From Linepithema humile (lineage: Eukaryota; Arthropoda; Insecta; Hymenoptera; Formicidae), in contig NC_090128.1 in assembly GCF_040581485.1 (NCBI RefSeq), positions 16,649,431 through 16,713,430 on the forward strand: a DNA stretch of 64,000 nt, in the 5' to 3' direction. The first letter of the stretch is position 1; every line of letters begins with the position of its first letter. This document shows positions 55,800 through 64,000 of the stretch, one piece after another. The translations under genes and the position numbers were made by a program. The notes below the pieces were generated by a model. The model saw only the letters and a list, made by a program, of their open reading frames with translations, was not told the origin of the DNA and ran no database searches.

Positions 55800-56229
55800 A
55801 GGCTCGGTTGAAACAATTTTTTTTTTTTTTTGTAAAACATGTATAGATGAAAAAAAAATATGAATAAAATTTGTTAATACTAATCTTATTGCGATTTTTT
55901 TCTCCTTTCACCTACCATCCTTAAATTACATATTAAGTTTAGATTAGAGTTTCTATTAAATTTATATTTTACCGCGGATAATTTGTATTAAGAAGAAAAC
56001 ATAAGTATATTATTGGTGTTTAGAATAAATGCATAACTTAAATAATTCACTCTATATTATTCACCACAATTAAAAGAAAAAAAAAAAATGATAGTCACTG
56101 GTTCGCTCGTTTCCTTCTATCGTGTAGTGTAACATGGCGCGCGCGCTTATCTCGCAGTAGGATAGGTCAGTGAATAAGATGAGGCACAGGAATAATAATT
56201 CAAATTATTTTATTGATAAATAATATTTA
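55800..56229. other. Diverged intergenic part of the right arm
   Basis: Homologous to 41,490-41,908 at roughly 85%. It holds a shortened copy 4 of the spacer element (56,143-56,190, CGCTTATCTCGCAGTAGGAT). No gene. Confidence 0.6.
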
Positions 56230-56838
56230 TTAAAAATAATTAGTTCCGCATACATGGTTCAGTGTTGTATACTCCGTTATCCCGGTTCTGCAAAAACATT
56301 GTTCATTCTTTTCTTGCACTGAGGTGTTGCATACTCCGTTTTCCCGGTTCTGCAAAATGTGTACGATCGATGTTTGATGTTGAGGAGTTGTGTGTACTTT
56401 GTGCAAATGTATCGATGTCGGCACCTTCTCTGGATGCATTTTTCTAATTTTTTCCAGTATCGCTGATCTATACTGCTTCGGTATCATATAATATATGTAG
56501 TCATAATAGTGTGAAGAGATTCTTGATATTAGACTATCCTGAGCGCATAACGAGCACAACTTTTCCATCAATATCGGCAGGATAGATTCTATTAAAAACG
56601 TCGAAAATTCCTCCTCGGAATATTCTAGTACACTGTCGTCAATTTCACTCGTCCATTCGATAAATTGTTGTCGAAATATAGTATCCGGAATATATGGTTT
56701 AATGAATGCAGGAAATGTTGTATACTTTTCAATTATTTCTTCACTGTTTTTATATTTCCTTCTACATTCCCGACATGTTGTTAACCAATCTGTGAGAGTA
56801 CTCAGATTTTCCTCTCGTAAGATGAGACTGTCTTCCAT
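56230..56838 (-). CDS. 202-aa protein of unknown function (right arm only)
   Basis: The ATG at 56,838 lies two bases after a splice acceptor (TTATTACAG). Splicing to the donor at 56,939 (GTAAAG) would bring the upstream TAG stop to two bases before this ATG. The protein is Glu/Ile-rich and helical with Cys pairs near residues 22-25 (CREC) and 97-100 (CSLC). No family is recognised. Its C-terminal 30 or so residues derive from a ~63-bp tandem duplication read in a shifted frame (56,264 and 56,327), so the tail is probably newly acquired. The left arm has the SOCS-like exon at this position. Confidence 0.5.
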   Translation of the reverse strand: MEDSLILREENLSTLTDWLTTCRECRRKYKNSEEIIEKYTTFPAFIKPYIPDTIFRQQFIEWTSEIDDSVLEYSEEEFSTFLIESILPILMEKLCSLCAQDSLISRISSHYYDYIYYMIPKQYRSAILEKIRKMHPEKVPTSIHLHKVHTTPQHQTSIVHILQNRENGVCNTSVQEKNEQCFCRTGITEYTTLNHVCGTNYF

Positions 56839-56939
56839 CTCTGTAATAAATAAAAATTATTAAAATAAAAAAATATCCAATTAGTTATTACGCATTCGAA
56901 AAATGTGTATTAAAGATATTTTAAAAATGTGTACTTTAC

Positions 56940-57203
56940 CTATTTCAGTTTGCACAGAGTGCAATCTTTCCTGTACGGTGGGGGCCCGTCGATGTGGTCA
57001 CGCTGCCACGACTGGTTGTAGTGCAACGAGCACCGACGATAACCTTGCACTTCCGGATCCGCTCTTAAATGATCCGGTAGCCTATCCCACACGTGATCCA
57101 CAAACCGAGCAAACTTGCTTAATAAAATCACCTTCGGCACAAATTCTAACTCCACTGCTGTTAAATTGAGAATATCGTGTTCATCCGAGAGTGCGATGAA
57201 CAT
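56940..57203 (-). CDS. Cys/His module protein, 87 aa (right)
   Basis: Homologue of exon 1 at 40,721-41,007 (roughly 80% identical; same start MFIALSDE and the same CTLC motif). Here the frame ends in TAG overlapping the splice donor, instead of splicing in frame to a SOCS-like exon. Its promoter region was removed by the Penelope-like insertion. Confidence 0.55.
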   Translation of the reverse strand: MFIALSDEHDILNLTAVELEFVPKVILLSKFARFVDHVWDRLPDHLRADPEVQGYRRCSLHYNQSWQRDHIDGPPPYRKDCTLCKLK

Positions 57204-57220
57204 TTCGACTGTTATACCAC

Positions 57221-57478
57221 TGAGATTTCATTCTGGTATGTAATTTATTTATTTTATTTTATTATCCGAAAATTCGGCTTGATGATTTCATAATATTATA
57301 TACTATTATATTTGTCATTAGATTTAAACTATTCTGAAGATGGTCAAAAATCATTGACCGAAACGTCAAATAAATATCACTTCATAAAAAAAACTCTTGG
57401 CACGATCAACCAGCCTGACCCTTGATCTCCTATCTTTATTAAACAAGTTTTAATTTATTGTGGGTCTTCTTCTCAATT
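57221..57478 (+). repeat. Penelope long repeat, upstream copy
   Basis: Begins TGAGATTTCATTCTGG, ends GTCTTCTTCTCAATT. Contains the hammerhead-like motif at 57,334-57,367. Confidence 0.9.
57334..57367 (+). ncRNA. Hammerhead-ribozyme-like core, upstream repeat
   Basis: CTGAAGA, then a GGTCA/TGACC stem with an A/T loop, then GAAAC and GTC. This is the conserved core known from the long repeats of Penelope-like elements. Flanking stems were not evaluated. Confidence 0.6.
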
Positions 57479-57500
57479 TTAATATACGCGGAGACAAAAA

Positions 57501-59510
57501 ATGCGTTCCGGTTATTTCAATTTTATTCGAAACCATTTTAACAACGATGTTTGTAATATGATGAAATGTTTTATTAAATTCATGAAACTAATCGCCAAGT
57601 TGAAATCACGAGTTAGATTCTTAAGTATTTGTATTAAAAGTAATCTTAGGCCGACACATACAAAATTTGTAGAACATAATATCTGTTTGTTCGAACCTTC
57701 ATCGAGAAATTTACTTAATAAAATTAACAATTATTATGTAATAAGATTGATGAAGCTCGAATTGAAAGATACCTATAAACATTTACACATTATTTGTAAT
57801 AAAATATTTATACTGTATAATCGTATATATCATCATGTACCAACGTATATCGCCAATGAATTTTTTAAAAAACAAGAAATTTTTTACCATCACGATTTGA
57901 TGAACAGGTTTAACAGATCAGATAAAAAGATCAATTTATTGACAGAGAGGCACATTCAAAAAATCGATAATATCAAGCAAATCAATTTTTCTTGTAAATA
58001 TGGCAATGACGGTCGTGTTGTTTTTAACAAGGTTTGTCCTTCTGATGATCCTACGGACAGTTCAGAAAACATCGATAAGGTCTCACCTGATACGAATAAT
58101 TCTAATATTACTTATAACGTATCTATGGATCCTAAAGATTTTTGCACCCAGTATGATATCAATAAAATACACGATAACTGGTTTGTTAATTTATCTGGAA
58201 CAGACATTCCCGATGATGTCAAGTGTCTACTTCAACTGGGAGAACGTTTCAGCGCTCCGTACAATAAAAGAATTAAAGACAAATTAATAATGGATCATCT
58301 AAAATGCATTGAATCTAATATTGAGAGACTGCCGGAGGATCAAAAGAATGACATAAGAAATAGATCTATCGTTATTCTTAAAGACCTTTATCACAAACCG
58401 TTTTTACATAACACCACGGAAAAATCAATCTTAAATTGGATGTCATCGACAAAAAATTTTTTAAAAGATCATTCAGACATTCTTTTTATGAATGCTGACA
58501 AGGGCAACATGACCGTGGCCATACACAAGAATACGTATCTTTACAAAATGAATTTGCTTCTCTCCGATGAGAGCACTTACGAGGTTGTGACTGTAGACCC
58601 GACAAGAAAGATTATTAATGGTCTTAAAACACACCTTAACAGATGGAGACAGAAAGGTTTCATTAGCAAATCTATATATTTGTCCTTACTATCCTCTGAC
58701 GGCACCTTACCACGAGCATACGGACTTCCTAAAGTTCACAAAGATAACTGTCCGCTTCGAATCATTGTTTCATGTATTAATAGCCCGTTATATAAACTAG
58801 CCATGTTTCTACACAATGTTTTGCATAACAGTATTCCTAAACCTGACAGTCACATAAAAAATAGTTTTCAATTGATTGATATGTTAAAGGATAAGATAAT
58901 TGATGATGATACGGACCTCGTGTCATTGGATGTTGTTTCTCTTTTCACCAATGTGCCTTCGGAATTGGCTATTGCAGGTATTGTTAACAGATGGCCAATT
59001 ATTTCTAATAACACATTGTTTTCTATGGAGGAGTTCATCAGTGCCATAAGATTTGTTCTAAGTTCAACCTTTTTCACTTTTAATAACAAGATCTATAAAC
59101 AGACCTTTGGAAGTCCAATGGGCTCCCCCCTCTCTCCTATTTTGGCTGACATCGTCATGACGGATCTTGAATTGAGAGCAATGGAAAATTTAGAATTCAG
59201 CTTACCGATTTATGTTAGATACGTTGATGACATTCTTACTATGGTTCCTAGAAGACATATTGAGGATGTCCTCAGATCTTTCAACTCCGTACACGATCGC
59301 CTGCGATTCACCGCAGAGATAGGGGGAGATAATATCAATTTCTTAGATATAACATTATATCGAGGCAACAATCAGTTTATGTTTAATTGGTATCGAAAAC
59401 CTACTTTCTCTGGCAGATTTTTGAATTTCCACTCTCAACATCCGATATCACATAAGAGAGGTGTGCTAGTTGGCCTGATAGACAGGGTCTTGGGTTTGTC
59501 TCATCCATAA
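57501..59510 (+). CDS. Penelope reverse transcriptase
   Basis: 669 residues. Motifs in order: NADKGNMTVAIHKN, LPRAYGLPKVHK, SLDVVSLFTNVP (first catalytic Asp), FGSPMGSPLSPILAD, and YVRYVDDILTM (YVDD catalytic pair), then FLDITLYRG. Telomerase-related RT of the Penelope type. A TAA at 59,508-59,510 ends the frame; the downstream endonuclease is in the same frame, so only this stop splits what is normally one protein. Confidence 0.9.
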   Translation: MRSGYFNFIRNHFNNDVCNMMKCFIKFMKLIAKLKSRVRFLSICIKSNLRPTHTKFVEHNICLFEPSSRNLLNKINNYYVIRLMKLELKDTYKHLHIICNKIFILYNRIYHHVPTYIANEFFKKQEIFYHHDLMNRFNRSDKKINLLTERHIQKIDNIKQINFSCKYGNDGRVVFNKVCPSDDPTDSSENIDKVSPDTNNSNITYNVSMDPKDFCTQYDINKIHDNWFVNLSGTDIPDDVKCLLQLGERFSAPYNKRIKDKLIMDHLKCIESNIERLPEDQKNDIRNRSIVILKDLYHKPFLHNTTEKSILNWMSSTKNFLKDHSDILFMNADKGNMTVAIHKNTYLYKMNLLLSDESTYEVVTVDPTRKIINGLKTHLNRWRQKGFISKSIYLSLLSSDGTLPRAYGLPKVHKDNCPLRIIVSCINSPLYKLAMFLHNVLHNSIPKPDSHIKNSFQLIDMLKDKIIDDDTDLVSLDVVSLFTNVPSELAIAGIVNRWPIISNNTLFSMEEFISAIRFVLSSTFFTFNNKIYKQTFGSPMGSPLSPILADIVMTDLELRAMENLEFSLPIYVRYVDDILTMVPRRHIEDVLRSFNSVHDRLRFTAEIGGDNINFLDITLYRGNNQFMFNWYRKPTFSGRFLNFHSQHPISHKRGVLVGLIDRVLGLSHP

Positions 59511-59549
59511 TTTTATCAACAGAATTTTGTTCTCATTATTGACATTTTA

Positions 59550-60149
59550 TTGAATAATGGCTATCCTTTACCTTTCATTTTTAACGGTATTAGAGAAAGA
59601 ATAAAATATTACATATATAATAACAGACGCTTATTGTTGGATAATGATGTCAATGATGAGGACAATAAACGTTTCTTTGTTCTTCCTTACGCTAACATTG
59701 TGTCAGAAAAAATTAAACATATTACAAAAAAATATAAATTCAGATTAGCACATACTATACCTAACAAACTAAATACTTTTATTAAGAGACATAAAGACAT
59801 TGCAGAAAAAGACTCCCACAATGACATTGTCTATAAGATTTCATGTAATGACTGTAACGTGACTTATGTAGGACAGTCAAAAAGACAATTAAGAACTAGA
59901 GTCGATGAACACAGAAGTTCTGTCAGGAGAGGTCAAAATTCAGTCATTACTGAACATTGCAGTCGACTTAATCATAATTTTGATTGGGACGGTGCAGAGA
60001 TTTGTGATATAGAACATTCTTATAACAAAAGATTAATTTCTGAAATGATTTTCATCAAGAGACAGTCACATGGCATAAATGTTCAAAGTGATACGGATTC
60101 GTTACCAGCGTCATACAGTCATATCATTAGTTTACTATCCCCTCTTTAA
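59550..60149 (+). CDS. Penelope GIY-YIG endonuclease domain
   Basis: In the same reading frame as the RT, from 59,511 onward; the ATG at 59,550 is only the first Met after the stop. CNDCNVTYVGQSKRQLRTR is the GIY-YIG core with the preceding CxxC knuckle typical of the family; EHCSRLNHNFDW and the Glu in ISEMIFIKR complete the domain. It nicks target DNA for insertion. Confidence 0.85.
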   Translation: MNNGYPLPFIFNGIRERIKYYIYNNRRLLLDNDVNDEDNKRFFVLPYANIVSEKIKHITKKYKFRLAHTIPNKLNTFIKRHKDIAEKDSHNDIVYKISCNDCNVTYVGQSKRQLRTRVDEHRSSVRRGQNSVITEHCSRLNHNFDWDGAEICDIEHSYNKRLISEMIFIKRQSHGINVQSDTDSLPASYSHIISLLSPL

Positions 60150-60384
60150 ATACCCCCCCCCCCCTTCTTGCTTCCTAACTTCCTACCTATCCTCTCCTTT
60201 TTGAATTTGCCGTTTGCTCAGAATAAGATTTGTGCTCGACCAAGTGAGACGTCTGACCTCTTAAGTGTGCTCAACGAATTTAGAGGTTTAATTAAGTCTT
60301 TTAACGTCAATAATGACTAACAATCTGTATTTCGAGCTATCTTTATCAACAGACTGTATAAAACACTGACCATTAATTATGTTT

Positions 60385-60642
60385 TGAGATTTCATTCTGG
60401 TATGTAATTTATTTATTTTATTTTATTATCCGAAAATTCGGCTTGATGATTTCATAATATTATATACTATTATATTTATCATTAGATTTAAACTATTCTG
60501 AAGATGGTCAAAAATCATTGACCGAAACGTCAAATAAATATCACTTCATAAAAAAAACTCTTGGCACGATCAACCAGCCTGACCCTTGATCTCCTATCTT
60601 TATTAAACAAGTTTTAATTTATTGTGGGTCTTCTTCTCAATT
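60385..60642 (+). repeat. Penelope long repeat, downstream copy
   Basis: Differs from the upstream copy at one position (A for G near 60,479). The hammerhead-like core is at 60,498-60,531. Confidence 0.9.
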
Positions 60643-61178
60643 ATAAAATAATATTTTTTAGCCAAAAGCATTATCTAATGATTCACTTGATGGTACAGTG
60701 CTAGAAACAAATATCGAAAAAGAAAAAAAATGTTACAAAAGCAGTTTTCAAATACAAGATTTTCAATATTCCTGCCACTTGCCTTAATCGATTAGCCACG
60801 CTTGCTTCTTAACATTTATCTCTATCGAAAGATTACACACCTGGAAAATTTTTAACTATTTATTTTAAATTACTGCATATTAGCAAAAGTTACTGTACTG
60901 TGGAGATTAGTGGAGAAACGGTAACATACAATGCAGTCAAATACATCTTACAAATGCAGTCAAATAGATCGAAGATTTATTGCACTCTTGTTAGCATGTT
61001 AAAGTATGTGTAGCGTATTATTAGTTCATTAGTAATTTTAAGTGTTATTAATAGTGGTCTTCCACACCACCTTTGAGGTTCCACTAACTAGGCGCGTTCG
61101 ATTTTTTTTAAGTGGACCGTCGCCTGGAGCCCTATCGTACCACTTTTTTAAAATTGAAATTCAAGATAAAAGTAATTA
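60643..61178. other. Flank between Penelope and hAT coding sequence
   Basis: No homology to the DNA outside the left arm, so the palindrome does not resume here. The start (TTTTTTAGCC, then an open ~40 codons) could be an exon edge or the hAT 3' region. Nothing firm. Confidence 0.4.
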
Positions 61179-62510
61179 TTATTGTTTTGATGTTGATGGA
61201 CCATCATCTGCAATATGTAACGTTATATTTTTTTTTATTTTCCCAGGACTACTGGCGTACAGTGTCTTTGCCGACATCAAAGACAAATGCCTCTCATTAA
61301 TGTTCATATTTAGCACTGTTTCCTTACGCGATTTTAATGCTGATTTTAAAACACAAAGAGCGTTAACATTGGTGACCGAAAGTTTGTTGCGTTTTTTGGT
61401 TTTTAAATCAGATAAAACTGAAAACATCCTTTCAGGATCTGCATTAGAATTAGGCAGTGTTTGAATAGCATTCACCAAAGATTTCATATTAGGATATTTT
61501 ATAGTGTTGTTACTTCGTAAAATTTTTTTCCACATATCATCAAAATTTAAATTAGAAAAATTTATTTTGTCTGTCTCAGTAAAATCTTCATGTAATTTCA
61601 ACCATTCTTCCCGCAAACCGTTTTCGTCAAATCCGCCTATAGTTTTGGCAATAAAAGAAACATCGTTAAATGATATTTCTCTATCATTATCTGATAAAGC
61701 TACATTTGCTTCTAAAACTGTCAATGTGGACAAAAATTTGTCATTAATTGGTAATCTTTTACTAATTTCTTCAGCAGCGGTGACGTAAAATTGTAAACAA
61801 TTTTCTCGTACATTTGTAATTATGTTACATTTGTAATCGTACATCGTGTCTGTAGATCCTTCTTTTATTAATTTATCGAGATATTCCTCGCATTCGGATC
61901 CCAAATTTATTTCTTGTAAAGATTTTTGATTCTCTTTTTCAGAAAATTTAATATTAGTACATACGGTTTTCAATAATTCTGGCTTCAAAAAGTATTTGCA
62001 TATTGTTGTTAAAAATTTTACTGACTTTGGTTGCAATAAATGAATTCTTGTTTCTGTTGCTTGGAAAAATGCATTAAATGAATTAAAATAATCTAAAATA
62101 TGCTCTAAAAATAAAAAATATGCTTTTACATCGTAACTTCCCATGACAGACATTAAATCTTTTGCAGACTTTGATTTGTCTGCCAACGCCATATCAGTGA
62201 GAAAAAGCTTGATAGCATCCCAAGATTCAAGAATTCTTTCAATACATGAATGGCGAGAAAGCCATCGCGTATGAGACAATTTTAAAATGTTGTGACTTGT
62301 TTCCAAAAAGCAATCACTAAAGTCTCTATAAATAGCTGAACGCTTAGGACTACTATTAATATAATTTGAAATTTTTTTCAAAAATTCTTCGCAATACTCT
62401 GGTATTTTTGCACATACAGAATGTGCAATCAATGCAGCAGAATGGCATGGACACGCAAATGTTAGTAAATGTTTACAAGTTTCTTCTAATTTTCTTTTAA
62501 ATGACGCGGA
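61179..62510 (-). pseudogene. hAT-family transposase, N-terminally truncated
   Basis: Open on the minus strand. CPCHSAALIAHSVC and LSHTRWLSRHSCIERIL are typical of ZMYM/SCAND3-like hAT transposases. The C-terminal dimerisation region LPNSNADPERMFSVLSDLK is complete and the frame ends at 61,179. The BED finger and the first catalytic part are missing. At about 62,510-62,545 the sequence changes to Polinton polymerase on the other strand, across a repeated ATGTACAACA word. No terminal inverted repeat was identified. Confidence 0.8.
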
Positions 62511-62547
62511 AAAGTGTGCCCATTCGAGGAATGTACAACAATGTACA

Positions 62548-64000
62548 ACAATCGCTTCCACGTGTATGAGGGTTTTTAGAAAAAACTTTCTGCGTGAAAG
62601 CGAGATTAGTATAATTCCATCGGGTGGGTACAGACACGCGAATACGCAATCGCGCAAAGCACTGCGTTGGCTGGTGTGGATGGAGCGAGAGCTCGGTCAT
62701 CCCATTATTCACGCAGGCCGTACCCGCGAATATCGCGTACTCGACGGCACACTCGTCGACGGATATTACGAATCATTAGAAAACGGCGTAACGCGACATC
62801 ACGTGTTTCAATTTCACGGATGCTTTTGGCACGGTTGTCCGTCGTGCTTTAGAATCAACCGCGACAGTAACCTCTCCGTAAACAGCGAACGTAGGGATAC
62901 GATCGATTTGCGTTATGAGCATACCGTCGCAACGATATATCGTCTTCGAAAACGCGGATACACGGTGACGGAGAAATGGGAGTGCGATTTCGATCGTGCG
63001 ATGGCTGTAAATAGCGTAATGCGGGAATATTTACAGCACCATCAAATGGTTGAAAACGAACCGCTCAATCCGCGCGATGCGTTTTACGGCGGCCGTACGG
63101 GGAATGTCGCGACTCGATATGAAATTACGGGTACAGAGAAGATACGATACATCGATGTATGTTCTCTGTATCCGTATGTTTTAAAAACGGGTACTTTTCC
63201 GATCGGACATCCCACGATGTATGTCGGGGAGGAATGTTTGGTGCTAATCGGAGAAGGCCCGAATTACAATTTCGACTCCGTCGAAGGCCTCGTACGTTGC
63301 AAAGTACTCGCACCGCGCGATCTCTTTCACCCCGTGTTACCGTATCGCGTACGCGGAAAATTGTTATTCGCGTTGTGCCGCAGTTGCTGCAAAACATTTT
63401 CACGCAAAGATTGTACACACGTGCCTTCCGAACGTGAATTTACAGGTACATGGATATCGTGCGAATTGCGCAAAGCGCTTGAAAAAGGTTATTTCGTGTC
63501 GGAGGTTAGCGAGATTTGGCAGTACAACGCAACACGCTACGATCACGGTACGCGGCAGGGTGGGTTATTCGCCGAATATATTAATACATTTTTTAAATTA
63601 AAACAAGAAGCCAGCGGGTGGCCGAGTGAATGTACCGATGACGAGGCTAAAGAACGATATCTTCGCGATTACGAGGAAACCGAAGGCATCGTTCTCGAAA
63701 GTAACAATATCGCGAAAAATTCGGGATTACGTTCGGTCGCGAAGTTGTGTTTAAATTCTTTTTGGGGGAAATTCGGCCAACGACCCAACCTAACGAATAC
63801 CGAAATCGTAAAAACTCAGCAACGATTAGCGAGTTTGCTCACAAGCCCCAAACATGAAATAACCGAAATACTGCCGGTAAACGAAGATGCGATGTATGTT
63901 TCATGGCGACTGCGGGAAGAGGCCGACGTTCCCTCGCCTCTTACCAACGTCGTTTTAGCGGCGTACACGACGGCGCTAGCGCGATTAGTGTTGTATAAAT
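62548..64000 (+). CDS. PolB: Protein-primed DNA polymerase B, Polinton type (partial at both ends)
   Basis: An open frame without stops runs to the window edge. TIASTCMRVFRKNFL and IIPSGGYRHANTQSRKALRW belong to the exonuclease-side region; FHGCFWHGCPSCF and NPRDAFYGGRTGN precede motif A, YIDVCSLYPYV; motif B is KLCLNSFWGKFGQ. Motif C (Asp-Thr-Asp type) would lie beyond 64,000. It copies a linear viral genome from a terminal-protein primer. The N-terminus is missing at the hAT junction. Its G/C-richer codon use matches the palindrome genes and not the A/T-rich flank, supporting common origin. Orientation is the same as the right-arm capsid genes. Confidence 0.88.

Larger units (their letters stand above)
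48910..57221. repeat. Right arm of ~16.5-kb palindrome
   Basis: Reverse complement of 40,703-48,799. It ends abruptly at the first long repeat of the Penelope-like element, at GTTATACCAC. Confidence 0.95.
57221..60642 (+). mobile_element. Penelope-like element
   Basis: Two 258-bp direct repeats (57,221-57,478 and 60,385-60,642) differ at one base and flank a reverse transcriptase followed by a GIY-YIG endonuclease, the canonical layout. Near-identity of the repeats indicates a young insertion. It lies exactly at the truncated end of the palindrome's right arm. Confidence 0.9.

Noticed and set aside
55471..55911. 146-aa minus-strand frame
   Set aside because: Antisense to the conserved 48-aa gene and built partly of homopolymer and iteron sequence; not open in the left arm.
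40703..57221. Palindrome as a missed-adapter sequencing artefact
   Set aside because: Not fully excluded, but outer arms differ by roughly 15-20% and carry different second exons, and the centre has a 110-bp unique spacer. A simple artefact gives uniform arms. Kept as a real structure pending read evidence.
62667..62852. Arg-rich 61-aa plus-strand frame and the opposing frame at 63,125-63,418
   Set aside because: Out-of-frame shadows of the long PolB frame, which has clear motifs.

Overview
The window reads as an A/T-rich piece of insect nuclear genome, most likely a hymenopteran such as an ant. That assignment is an inference from recognised element families and small introns; nothing in the sequence names a species. 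I recognise no ordinary host housekeeping gene. The window is a cluster of transposons, fold-back elements and satellite-like repeats around one large virus-like element.

1-13,900: the 3' end of a Ty3/gypsy retrotransposon, two small fold-backs, the end of a second LTR element, and a decayed multi-exon gene (copy A) for a zinc-finger tyrosine recombinase of Crypton type. 13,900-25,600: a degenerate ~190-bp satellite interrupted by a TTAA-flanked MITE, a ~390-bp near-perfect hairpin, nested fold-backs and many copies of an A/T-rich repeat. 25,700-35,990: a second, more intact recombinase gene on the minus strand (copy B), a mosaic of inverted and direct duplications that carry copies of its exons, several MITEs, and a third recombinase relic (copy C). 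36,000-40,650: A/T-rich repeats, a Jockey-type LINE endonuclease fragment, and an LTR element whose leader carries a minisatellite.

40,700-57,220 is the centrepiece: a Polinton/Maverick or adintovirus-like gene block present twice, head to head, as a ~16.5-kb palindrome centred near 48,854. Each arm carries a packaging ATPase diverging from a collinear block: a PLA2/adenain-protease fusion, the penton (minor capsid) protein, a probable double-jelly-roll major capsid protein, and a degenerate DEDDh-exonuclease-like protein. Outward lie an acidic multi-exon gene with a reading-frame break, a small Cys protein, iteron-like repeats, duplicated 128-bp blocks and a repeated convergent-terminator element. 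The inner ~6.8 kb of the arms is almost identical. Outside about 41,960/55,750 the arms drop to clearly lower identity and carry different second exons: a SOCS-box-like module on the left and a 202-aa protein on the right.

The right arm is cut by a young Penelope-like element (57,221-60,642; 258-bp repeats, hammerhead-like motif, one in-frame stop between reverse transcriptase and GIY-YIG endonuclease). Next come a truncated hAT transposase and then a long open frame for protein-primed DNA polymerase B (62,548 to the window end). This is probably the polymerase of the same or a related Polinton. It points the same way as the right-arm capsid genes, so the rest of the element should lie beyond 64,000. 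No Polinton integrase or terminal inverted repeat is visible here.
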